Source: Nematostella vectensis
Lineage: Eukaryota > Cnidaria > Anthozoa > Actiniaria > Edwardsiidae
Reading direction: 5' to 3'
Assembly (NCBI RefSeq): GCF_932526225.1
Contig: NC_064039.1
Coordinates: forward strand, 2,070,001-2,134,000
DNA length: 64,000 nucleotides
How positions within the stretch are numbered: the first letter of the stretch is position 1; every line of letters begins with the position of its first letter. Below the pieces are notes generated by a model that saw only the letters and a program-made list of their open reading frames with translations, ran no database searches and was not told the DNA's origin. This document shows positions 39,901-50,516 of this stretch, piece by piece. Made by a program: the position numbers and the translations under genes.

Positions 39901-42900
39901 GTGATTGCGTTATACTGTGTACCATGGTGACTGTGTTATGCTGTGTACCATAGTGACTGCGTTATGCTGTGTACCATGGTGATTGTGTTATGCTGTGTAC
40001 CATAGTGATTGTGTTATGCTGTGTACCATAGTGATTGCGTTGTGCTGTGTAGCATGGTGATTGTGTTATGCTGTGTACCATAGTGATTGTGTTATGCTGT
40101 GTACCATAGTGATTGCGTTGTGCTGTGTAGCATGGTGATTGCGTTATGCCGTGTACCATCGTGACTGTGTTATGTTGTGTACCATGGTGATTGCGTTATA
40201 CTTTGTACCACTGTAATTGCGTTATGCTGTGTACCACCGTGATTGCGTTATGCTGTGTACCATTATGATTGCGTTATGCTGTGTACCATGGTGATTGCGT
40301 TATGCTGTGTACAATGATGATTGCGTTATGCTGTGTACCATGGTGATTGAGTTATGCTGTAAACCATCGTGACTGTGTTATGCTGTGTACCATGGTAATT
40401 GCGTTATGCTGTGTACCATGGTGATTGCGTTATGCTGTGTACCATGGTGATTGCGTTATGCTGTGTACCATGGTGATTGCGTCATGCTGTGTACCATGGT
40501 GATTGCGTTATGCTGTGTACCATCGTGACTGTGTTATGCTGTGTACCATCGTGACTGTGTTATGCTGTGTACCATGGTGATTGCGTTATGCTGTGTACCA
40601 TGGTGATTGCGTCATGCTGTGTACCATGGTGATTGCGTTATGCTGTGTACCATCGTGACTGTGTTATGCTGTGTACCATAGTGATTGTGCTATGCTGTGT
40701 ACCATGGTGATTGCGTTATGCTGTGTACCATCGTGACTGTGTTATGCTGTGTACCATGGTGATTGCGTTATGCTGTGTACCATGGTGATTGCGTTATACT
40801 TTGTACCATGGTGATTGCGTTATACTGTGTACCATGGTGATTGTGTTATGCTGTGTACCATAGTGATTGTGTTATGCTGTGTACCATGGTGATTGCGTTA
40901 TCCTGTGTACCATGGTGATTGCGTTATGATGTGTACCATCGTGACTGTGTTATGCTGTGTACCATGGTGATTGCGTTATGCTGTGTACCATGGTGATTGC
41001 GTTATACTTTGTACCATGGTGATTGCGTTATACTGTGTACCATGGTGATTGTGTTATGCTGTGTACCATAGTGATTGTGTTATGCTGTGTACCATAGTGA
41101 TTGTGTTATGCTGTGTACCATGGTGATTGCGTTATGCTGTGTACAATGATGATTGCGTTATGCTGTGTACCATGGTGATTGAGTTATGCTGTGTACCATC
41201 GTGACTGTGTTATGCTGTGTACCATCGTGACTGTGTTATGCTGTGTACCATGGTGATTGCGTTATGCTGTGTACCATCGTGACTGTGTTATGCTGTGTAC
41301 CATGGTGATTGCGTTATACTGTGTACCATGGTGATTGTGTTATACTTTGTACCATGGTGATTGCGTTATACTGTGTACCATGGTGATTGTGTTATGCTGT
41401 GTACCATAGTGATTGTGTTATGCTGTGTACCATCGTGACTGTGTTATGCTGTGTACCATGGTGATTGCGTTATGCTGTGTACCATGGTGATTGCGTCATG
41501 CTGTGTACCATGGTGATTGCGTTATGCTGTGTACCATGGTGATTGCGTTATGCTGTGTACCATGGTGATTGCGGTTATGCTGTGTACCATGGTGATTGCG
41601 TTATACTTTGTACCATGGTGATTGCGTTATACTGTGTACCATGGTGATTGTGTTATGCTGTGTACCATAGTGATTGTGTTATGCTGTGTACCGTAGTGAC
41701 TGTGTTATGCTGTGTACCATGGCGATTGCGTTATACTGTGTCCCATGGTGATTGTGTTATGCTGTGTACCATAGTGATTGTGTTATGCTGTGTACCATAG
41801 TGATTGCGTTATGCTGTGTACCATCGTGACTGTGTTATGCTGTGTACCATGGTGATTGCGTTATGCTGTGTACCATGGTGATTGCGTTATACTTTGTACC
41901 ATGGTGATTGCGTTATACTGTGTACCATGGTGACTGTGTTATGCTGTGTACCATAGTGACTGCGTTATGCTGTGTACCATGGTGATTGTGTTATGCTGTG
42001 TACCATAGTGATTGTGTTATGCTGTGTACCATAGTGATTGCGTTGTGCTGTGTAGCATGGTGATTGTGTTATGCTGTGTACCATAGTGATTGTGTTATGC
42101 TGTGTACCATAGTGATTGCGTTGTGCTGTGTAGCATGGTGATTGCGTTATGCTGTGTACCATCGTGACTGTGTTATGCTGTGTACCATAGTGATTGTGTT
42201 ATGCTGTGTACCATGGTGATTGCGTTATACTTTGTACCATGGTGACTGCGTTATGCTGTGTACCATGGTGATTGTGTTATGCTGTGTACCATGGTGATTG
42301 CGTTATGCTGTGTACAATGATGATTGCGTTATGCTGTGTACCATGGTGATTGAGTTATGCTGTGTACCATCGTGACTGTGTTATGCTGTGTACCATCGTG
42401 ACTGTGTTATGCTGTGTACCATGGTGATTGCGTTATGCTGTGTACCATCGTGACTGTGTTATGCTGTGTACCATGGTGATTGCGTTATGCTGTGTACCAT
42501 GGTGATTGCGTTATACTTTGTACCATGGTGATTGCGTTATACTGTGTACCATGGTGATTGTGTTATGCTGTGTACCATAGTGATTGTGTTATGCTGTGTA
42601 CCATAGTGATTGTGTTATGCTGTGTACCATGGTGATTGCATTATACTTTGTACCATGGTGACTGTGTTATGCTGTGTACCATAGTGATTGTGTTATGCTG
42701 TGTACCATGGTGATTGCGTTATACTTTGTACCATGGTGACTGCGTTATGCTGTGTACCATGGTGATTGTGTTATGCTGTGTACCATGGTGATTGCGTTAT
42801 GCTGTGTACAATGATGATTGCGTTATGCTGTGTACCATGGTGATTGAGTTATGCTGTGTACCATCGTGACTGTGTTATGCTGTGTACCATCGTGACTGTG

Positions 42901-45900
42901 TTATGCTGTGTACCATGGTGATTGCGTTATGCTGTGTACCATCGTGACTGTGTTATGCTGTGTACCATGGTGATTGCGTTATGCTGTGTACCATGGTGAT
43001 TGCGTTATACTTTGTACCATGGTGATTGCGTTATACTGTGTACCATGGTGATTGTGTTATGCTGTGTACCATAGTGATTGTGTTATGCTGTGTACCATAG
43101 TGATTGTGTTATGCTGTGTACCATGGTGATTGCGTTATGCTGTGTACAATGATGATTGCGTTATGCTGTGTACCATGGTGATTGAGTTATGCTGTGTACC
43201 ATCGTGACTGTGTTATGCTGTGTACCATCGTGACTGTGTTATGCTGTGTACCATGGTGATTGCGTTATGCTGTGTACCATCGTGACTGTGTTATGCTGTG
43301 TACCATGGTGATTGCGTTATGCTGTGTACCATGGTGATTGCGTTATACTTTGTACCATGGTGATTGCGTTATACTGTGTACCATGGTGATTGTGTTATGC
43401 TGTGTACCATAGTGATTGTGTTATGCTGTGTACCATCGTGACTGTGTTATGCTGTGTACCATGGTGATTGCGTTATGCTGTGTACCATGGTGATTGCGTC
43501 ATGCTGTGTACCATGGTGATTGCGTTATGCTGTGTACCATGGTGATTGCGTTATGCTGTGTACCATGGTGATTGCGGTTATGCTGTGTACCATGGTGATT
43601 GCGTTATACTTTGTACCATGGTGATTGCGTTATACTGTGTACCATGGTGATTGTGTTATGCTGTGTACCATAGTGATTGTGTTATGCTGTGTACCGTAGT
43701 GACTGTGTTATGCTGTGTACCATGGCGATTGCGTTATACTGTGTCCCATGGTGATTGTGTTATGCTGTGTACCATAGTGATTGTGTTATGCTGTGTACCA
43801 TAGTGATTGCGTTATGCTGTGTACCATCGTGACTGTGTTATGCTGTGTACCATGGTGATTGCGTTATGCTGTGTACCATGGTGATTGCGTTATACTTTGT
43901 ACCATGGTGATTGCGTTATACTGTGTACCATGGTGACTGTGTTATGCTGTGTACCATAGTGACTGCGTTATGCTGTGTACCATGGTGATTGTGTTATGCT
44001 GTGTACCATAGTGATTGTGTTATGCTGTGTACCATAGTGATTGCGTTGTGCTGTGTAGCATGGTGATTGTGTTATGCTGTGTACCATAGTGATTGTGTTA
44101 TGCTGTGTACCATAGTGATTGCGTTGTGCTGTGTAGCATGGTGATTGCGTTATGCTGTGTACCATCGTGACTGTGTTATGCTGTGTACCATAGTGATTGT
44201 GTTATGCTGTGTACCATGGTGATTGCGTTATACTTTGTACCATGGTGACTGCGTTATGCTGTGTACCATGGTGATTGTGTTATGCTGTGTACCATGGTGA
44301 TTGCGTTATGCTGTGTACAATGATGATTGCGTTATGCTGTGTACCATGGTGATTGAGTTATGCTGTGTACCATCGTGACTGTGTTATGCTGTGTACCATC
44401 GTGACTGTGTTATGCTGTGTACCATGGTGATTGCGTTATGCTGTGTACCATCGTGACTGTGTTATGCTGTGTACCATGGTGATTGCGTTATGCTGTGTAC
44501 CATGGTGATTGCGTTATACTTTGTACCATGGTGATTGCGTTATACTGTGTACCATGGTGATTGTGTTATGCTGTGTACCATAGTGATTGTGTTATGCTGT
44601 GTACCATAGTGATTGTGTTATGCTGTGTACCATGGTGATTGCATTATACTTTGTACCATGGTGACTGTGTTATGCTGTGTACCATAGTGATTGTGTTATG
44701 CTGTGTACCATGGTGATTGCGTTATACTTTGTACCATGGTGACTGCGTTATGCTGTGTACCATGGTGATTGTGTTATGCTGTGTACCATGGTGATTGCGT
44801 TATGCTGTGTACAATGATGATTGCGTTATGCTGTGTACCATGGTGATTGAGTTATGCTGTGTACCATCGTGACTGTGTTATGCTGTGTACCATCGTGACT
44901 GTGTTATGCTGTGTACCATGGTGATTGCGTTATGCTGTGTACCATCGTGACTGTGTTATGCTGTGTACCATGGTGATTGCGTTATGCTGTGTACCATGGT
45001 GATTGCGTTATACTTTGTACCATGGTGATTGCGTTATACTGTGTACCATGGTGATTGTGTTATGCTGTGTACCATAGTGATTGTGTTATGCTGTGTACCA
45101 TAGTGATTGTGTTATGCTGTGTACCATGGTGATTGCATTATACTTTGTACCATGGTGACTGCGTTATGCTGTGTACCATGGTGATTGCGTTATGCTTGTT
45201 TTAGGGAGCAAGATGATTTTGTGAGTTTAAGCTTCGCCACCATCTCCAGTTCAGGGTCTAACGGCGCCATTATTCACTACAGGTCAGATGTGGGGGGGGG
45301 GGGGGGGGGGGAGCGCTTTACGCCAGCTTATTACTTGAAGCGTGGGAGCGATACTTTTGAGGTGTAATTGTTAATCTTAAAGATATAATTACACCGCCAT
45401 TTTATGCTCCTGCGCAATATCAAGTCACACAAAACATCCATTTTCATGAGCTAATAAAATTGATTTACATTAGATCAGACTTGTGGATAGTATTTTGAGG
45501 ATTTCTCGTAAATAGACTGTTGTTGGGTTTAATAATGCGATCAAAAACAAATAGTAGTTGATCAAAAAGTTAGTTTCTTTTTTTCAGACCTACAGAAGAG
45601 ACGACCCGGATGATTTCCAAGAATGATCTGTATCTGTGCGACTCAGGAGCCCAGTACAAGTAGGCCATTGTCCCTTATCAGTTTTTAAACGTTCTGTGAT
45701 TGTGATTGGTTAAAGACTTTAAAGGTTGCTGTTGGACTAATGATAGGTCATGGCTTCTATTGTAAATATTTGTTATAGGTTTAAAGATTCTGTTGGAATT
45801 TCATGGCTTCTAAATACTTGTTTTTTCGCAGGGATGGCACCACAGACGTGACACGTACTGTACACTTCGGGAAACCTACAAGATACGAACAGGTGTGCAC

Positions 45901-48900
45901 GCATTTTTTACTCACAGGTAGACACCCGTCAGATCCTTTATATGAAACTTCGGCAAACCTACAAGATACGAACAGGTGTGATCTACACCCGTCAGATCCT
46001 TTGTTTGGCTAAATTACAGACAGCGGCGGTAGGGTTATTTTTGTGATCCGTGAACTTCCTTTTTTGTTTATCGTGAATCGTGAAAAGGACAAATTGAAAA
46101 GCGTGATCCATGATTGCTACCTTCGCCATGATTCGGGAATGGCGAAATTTGATCAGCGTGATTGTTAATCGTGATTTCCGAGTAAAGATTGTTCCTTGTC
46201 TTCAGTTTACAGTTTATCGTGAAACGTAATTTCCGATTTTTGAAGCTCGTGAAAGTGCAGGGACCACCCCTGTACAGAATATCCCACCACATAATTTTGT
46301 TTTATTGTATTGCAATATGTAACATAGTTTTCTTTGGAAGTCTCTTTGATTCAAGGTACAACTTGTTACTTTGCTTATGTTCGTTTTGTACAGGAATGTT
46401 TCACCCGTGTCTTCAAGGGTCACGTGAGCCTGGCAATGACAGTCTTTCCCAACAAAACCACAGGTAACCTATAGAGGAAACTGCTGTTGTACATTTCAAG
46501 GCTGATATTTTGTCATCGGTTTGCGAAAACGAGCAAGTGAGAGTCACATGTTTCTATAGGTCATAGGCTTGAAGTGCTGGCGCGAAAGGCATTGTGGGAT
46601 GTAGGTTTGGACTATCTTCACGGCACGGGGCATGGTGTCGGCTGTTTTCTTAATGTCCATGAGGGTAAGGCTTGCCCTTTATGCCGTTAAAGTTACCGTT
46701 TGTATTGTTTTCATTATATTATCGTTAAGAAATTGTGACCCCTAAGAATTCTAAAAGGCCCCTAAAAATAACTCAAAACCACAGTTCTATACTTCATTTA
46801 CCAAGATCGATCGACTATTCACCAAAAGCTTCCCAAAATCAGCCGATGGAAGGTAAGTAAATGGGGTGAGCCTTTTAAAATAACTAAATCCACTTGAATC
46901 TTTTTGAATTTCAATCCATCCTAGATTAAAAAAGATTAAAAATAACTAAATCCACTTGAATCTTTTTGAATTTCAATCCATCCTAGATTAAAAAAGACTC
47001 CATTCTATTCCTAAAGCATAAAATGATATGGATTATTTTGGATTTTTCAATCTTCTAAATGAATACCAAATTAACAGCTCTGTAAGTAAAAGCAAGCTTC
47101 TCGATGCTAATAAAGAAACAGCATGTTTTGGCCTCTAAAATCAGGGTGACCTTGCGGCAATCCAGGGGTAACATGTCCTTAACTATTCCCAGGTCCACAA
47201 GGGATAAACCTTCGCGCCAGACCCGACGAGGCGCCACTAGAGGCAGGCATGACCACGTCTATCGGTAAGCAATAACAAAAACATATTGTTATAATATGAG
47301 CACTTCTATCGGTAAGCAATAACAAAAACATATTGTTATAATATGAGCACTTCTATCGGTAAGCAATAACAAAAACATATTGTTATAATATGAGCACTTC
47401 TATCGGTAAGCAATAACAAAAACATATTGTTATAATATGAGCACTTCTATCGGTAAGCAATAACAAAAACATATTGTTATAATATGAGCACTTCTATCGG
47501 TAAGCAATAACAAAAACATATTGTTATAATATGAGCACTTCTATCGGTAAGCAATAACAAAAACATATTGTTATAATATGAGCACTTCTATCGGTAAGCA
47601 CTAACCTGTAAATAGCCATATTGTTATAATATGAGCACTTCTAAGGGTAAGCCATCACCTATCAATAACCATTGTTATAATATGGGTCTTTCTATCGGTA
47701 AGCCATGAACCATCAACAACCATTGTTATAATATGAGCACTTGCATCGGTAAGCCGTGAACCATCAAAGCAACCTCGTCCCATGGTCTTCTGGGTAATTT
47801 TCAATATGGCGTACGCCATACTGTATTTCCATCACGGAACATCATCACCGGGGTTGTCATTGTCATCATAATATTGGTTAGCCATGAACCATCAAAAACC
47901 ATTGTCGTTATGATCGGTAAGCCGTGGACCATCAAAAGACTTTGTTATATGAGCACTTCTTTCAGTAAGCCAGTACCCGTCAATAAACATGTTATATGTT
48001 GATCTCGCTTGGAGATAATTTGGTCCACTAGCTCTTTTTCCCTTTCAGAGCCTGGTTATTATGAAGATGGCAATTTCGGAATTCGCATTGAGAACGTCTA
48101 CATCATCAAGCCGGTGGAGTTACAGGTGGGCGCATGTATCAGCGGACTGCGTGTTGTCATGAAGTTTAGAATGATTACCTTATTACACTTTATTTTCGCG
48201 TCACTGCAATTTTGCTATTTAAAAATAATCGAGAAAATAAAGTGACGCAAAAATTGGGATGCGCGAAAATTAAGTATGTGCACAAGAAGTATCTAATTTC
48301 GCTTGTTTTGCTTGTTTGTTTTTTTGTTGTCGCAGAATCGTAAAATCGCGAAAATAAAATGACCTGGTTTTTACGAAAAAGGCGAAATGGCGAAAATAAA
48401 GTGTCCCGAAATATCGCCATCTCAAAATCGCGAAATTTTGATGTCGCAAAATTTAAGTGTAATAAGGTATGCTAAGCTGTGTTTCTCTTGTTCTTAGTAT
48501 AACTTCAAGAACAAAGGTTGGCTTGGCTTTGAACATTGTACCCTGGTAAGTTTGAACAGACATAGAATTCTCAGTATGATACTGTCTAGCCTGCTAGCCG
48601 GCGCTCGAAAAAGAAAAAAAAATTGTTCAGTTCATTGTTCTATTAACTAAAATTATCCGTCTTTTGACCCGACAGGTTTTCCGTAGCTTTTTTACAGCTT
48701 GTTGTTGTCTTTCTAGTTTTAGCAATCAAATCAAAACCTAAGGTGTATTTATGTGTATACTGTGATCTTTTTGCATTTTTCTTCAAGTTTCCTATTCAAA
48801 CCAAAATGCTGATTCCATCGATGTTGAGTCAAGAAGAGGTGAGTCTTGTTATCTGCGAACCTCACTTAAAAAAAAAAACATTCAAGAATAACACGTATTT

Positions 48901-49100
48901 CTTCATTTTTTTTTTCGAAAAGAGTATAATTATCTACATAAACGTCTTCAATGGTGACATGCTATTTTCTTGTGATCAAGGTGGACTGGCTGAACTCTTA
49001 CCACGAGCTTTGTGCAGAGAAAGTTGGTGCTGCTCTTCGTGAACAGGGAAGACATGAAGCGCTTAGCTGGCTCTTGAAGGAAACCAGGCCGCTCGGCTAG
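24957..49100 (+). CDS. XPNPEP1: Cytosolic Xaa-Pro aminopeptidase 1 (M24 family)
   Basis: Removes the N-terminal residue from peptides with proline second. Coding exons: 24957-25070, 25554-25617, 25704-25808, 26198-26238, 26318-26369, 27189-27211, 27293-27419, 27503-27598, 27733-27814, 28071-28224, 28296-28340, 28734-28820, 29028-29078, 29812-29870, 45205-45282, 45588-45659, 45832-45892, 46394-46463, 46560-46664, 47193-47264, 48049-48125, 48498-48545, 48788-48838, 48981-49100. They total 1854 nt, 617 residues, all phases consistent, close to the vertebrate enzyme. Two creatinase-like N-terminal domains precede the catalytic pita-bread domain. Metal ligands are D411 (CDSG), D422 (TTDVTRT), H485 (GTGHGVG), E520 (EPGYYEDG) and E534 (IRIENV); H391 in GAIIHY is also kept. 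No signal peptide or anchor is present, so it should be cytosolic. The 15.3-kb intron 14 is entirely tandem repeat, and exons 17 and 20 have duplicated donors. Confidence 0.96.
26391..26620. repeat. GAT-rich simple-sequence region in XPNPEP1 intron 5
   Basis: Imperfect GATGAT and GTGATGAT runs dominate this stretch immediately before the MITE at 26627. No coding or regulatory role visible. Confidence 0.6.
26627..26910. mobile_element. 284-bp MITE with TA target site
   Basis: Ends are CAGTGAGGACACAGAAA and its exact complement; inverted similarity continues for about 55 bp, through GACCAATCAGATTC. TA flanks both ends, fitting the TA target duplication of Tc1/mariner-type elements. No transposase. 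It lies in XPNPEP1 intron 5. Confidence 0.8.
29150..29735. repeat. 28-bp minisatellite in XPNPEP1 intron 13
   Basis: About 19-20 units of 28 bp built on CTCATTCCTTTAGTACAATC with few substitutions (TAGAACAATC, TGCTAT variants). The first units near 29150-29200 are degenerate. It is pyrimidine-rich and each unit contains CCTTTAG, a weak acceptor-like motif, 80-660 bp ahead of the true exon 14 acceptor. Confidence 0.9.
29875..45195. repeat. 15.3-kb array of a 26-bp repeat filling XPNPEP1 intron 14
   Basis: The 26-bp unit has a conserved half (GTTATGCTGTGTACC) and a variable half (ATGGTGATTGC, ATCGTGACTGT, ATAGTGATTGT, ACCGTGATTGC and others). About 590 units run from 4 bases after the exon 14 donor (GTATGTTATGCTGTG) to the last bases before the exon 15 acceptor (TTATGCTTGTTTTAG). 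Higher-order copies are visible: long stretches recur at +5,095 bp (about 30760 onward matches about 35855 onward; for example 30989-31222 equals 36084-36317) and at +2,003 bp (33051 and 35054; 39962, 41965 and 43968). Rare length changes (an extra G in GCGGTTATG, a lost segment in GTTGCCGTG) also recur in register. Short open frames inside are incidental. Confidence 0.97.
45292..45311 (+). repeat. 20-base guanine run next to the exon 15 donor
   Basis: An uninterrupted G homopolymer starts 9 bases after the XPNPEP1 exon 15 donor (GTCAGATGT). It could form G-quadruplex in RNA or DNA; its exact length is likely unstable or mis-sequenced. Confidence 0.85.
45862..46012 (+). repeat. Tandem duplication of the XPNPEP1 exon 17 end and donor
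   Basis: The exon 17 tail and donor (AACCTACAAGATACGAACAG then GTGTG) at 45873-45897 recur about 83 bp downstream at about 45956-45980, together with a shared ACACCCGTCAGATCCTTT segment. The second copy is intronic and has one base change (CTTCGGG to CTTCGGC). Confidence 0.85.
47250..47765 (+). repeat. 47-bp tandem array carrying the XPNPEP1 exon 20 donor
   Basis: The exon 20 boundary (TCTATCG then GTAAGC at 47259-47270) is repeated at exact 47-bp spacing: ATCGGTAAGC starts at 47261, 47308, 47355, 47402, 47449, 47496, 47543 and 47590. More diverged copies follow near 47644, 47694, 47755 and 47914. Each unit carries CTTCTATCGGTAAGC and an AT-rich filler. Nearly a dozen copies of an intact 5' splice site therefore lie in a row. 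Confidence 0.93.
48178..48467. mobile_element. 290-bp MITE with TA target site
   Basis: Ends CCTTATTACACTT and AAGTGTAATAAGG are exact inverted copies, flanked by TA on both sides. The inside is rich in CGCGAAAATAAA-type inverted motifs. It occupies most of XPNPEP1 intron 21. Confidence 0.75.
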
Positions 49101-49210
49101 AAATACAACAGTAACTCTATTGCATTATCCACGAACGGAAGACTACAGCCACTGTTTTCCACAAACTTATGGGCAAGACCACTGTTGAAATCACTCTGTC
49201 AAGAAAACCA

Positions 49211-49329
49211 GGGCCCGGTTCCTCGAAAGCAGGTTAGCGCTTATCCACGGATAAATATATTAACGAGATATTTGATTGGATAACCTTATTTAACTCTGGG
49301 TTAGCGTTAACCTGCTTTCTTTGAACCTT
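49211..49329. mobile_element. Short MITE-like inverted repeat in the XPNPEP1 3' UTR
   Basis: GGGCCCGGTTCCTCGAAAGC at the left and GCTTTCTTTGAACC at the right are imperfect inverted ends; AGGTTAGCGCTTATCC inside the left arm is also mirrored on the right. The 119-bp element appears to be transcribed as part of the XPNPEP1 3' untranslated region. Confidence 0.6.
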
Positions 49330-49472
49330 CCGAGTCGTCACAACTACCACTAACAATGAGCTAGTATAACCAGTGCAGTACAAAACTAAAGCCACTATTA
49401 TCCACAAACAACGTAGCTTTATTTAAACCTTTGTTTATTCAAGTGCGTGCACTTTGAGCATGTATCTGATTG

Positions 49473-49478
49473 AATAAA
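49473..49478 (+). terminator. Candidate XPNPEP1 polyadenylation signal
   Basis: AATAAA lies 373 bp after the XPNPEP1 stop codon and is the first good signal downstream. Confidence 0.5.
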
Positions 49479-50516
49479 AGCAATATCCTCAAATAAGGTT
49501 TACTCATCAAATTATAACATGCCCTCCCGGGGCTTGTGGGGATAAAAACAGACGGGGGCGATCGTCGGCAAAATCGATTTTAAACCCTATGGGATGATAC
49601 TTTGGGCGCGGTCAACAGAAATTCTTACCCCTAAGAGATAGCAAATTGGGTGTGTTCTAAGAAATGTTTAATCCTAAGAGATAGCTGAAAATCGGGAAAA
49701 GACGTTAAACACTCCCTAAGGGATGGCAGTTGGTCGAAATTTTATACTCTTAAAGATGGGACGATAATACCCACGTCTACTTATCTGGAGAGACCCCAAC
49801 AAACCCCCACCCCGGGTATCCCCTGCGCTAGTAGAATCGCTCTTTGTTGTTAAAGTACATAAAATATGAGACCTACCATTAGACACAAGAATTCATTGGC
49901 TTCATAGAAGCTATCAAAAGATTTTACCTGACAAAACTAGAAGACAGCTTTTGGCGGGCGGCTAGACGGCAAAGAACATCATAAAGCAACAGAAAGGGAT
50001 TATTTTTATTAGAAGATTTTATGTTTTCGTCGCTCTATGGCGTGGCGCCCACAGCCAATTTCTGTGTTTATGGCGTGATTTTGCCATTTAAAAATTCACG
50101 TGATTTTTTTCGCAATGCGCGTCTTATTTGAATCGCGGTAGCCAAAAAGGACCCCCCCCCCCCGCTCAAAAAAAAAGTAAATCGGACCCCCCACCCCCCG
50201 CTCCTCAAAAACAATATCTCCACCCCCATCCAAGAATACGAAACGTCTGAATGTATCTCCTTTTTTTTTCTTATATACCTGTTTTAAATGGTTGTACTAG
50301 GAGAATCCAATCGTAACCCGCAGTGGTTAACAAATAAACATGGGAATGAGCATTAATAATAACAAATCAAGGCAAAAACTGTAGCATTGTTGTTTATGCG
50401 CGTGTAAACATTCATATGGCTATTCGCCTAACCAGTGCAGACCCTCCCCTCCCCCCCTTCTCTTATCTCACGTGGGCTGTTGCGCGCGATGCATGATATT
50501 TTAGTAACAGACAAAG

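Larger units (their letters stand above)
49101..50516. other. Intergenic: XPNPEP1 3' region and NUP50 upstream region
   Basis: Contains the XPNPEP1 3' untranslated region, a MITE (49211-49329), C-rich patches near 50152-50200 and the NUP50 upstream sequence. No additional gene recognised. The last 60 bases before the NUP50 ATG include TGCGCGCGATGCATG, a CpG-bearing stretch compatible with a promoter. Confidence 0.5.

Noticed and set aside
30989-44165. Repeated 65-77 codon frames within the giant array
   Set aside because: They are short windows without stops in tandem repeat and recur only because the repeat does.
29875-45195. CRISPR-like array
   Set aside because: Units are contiguous 26-bp copies with no unique spacers, inside an animal intron.
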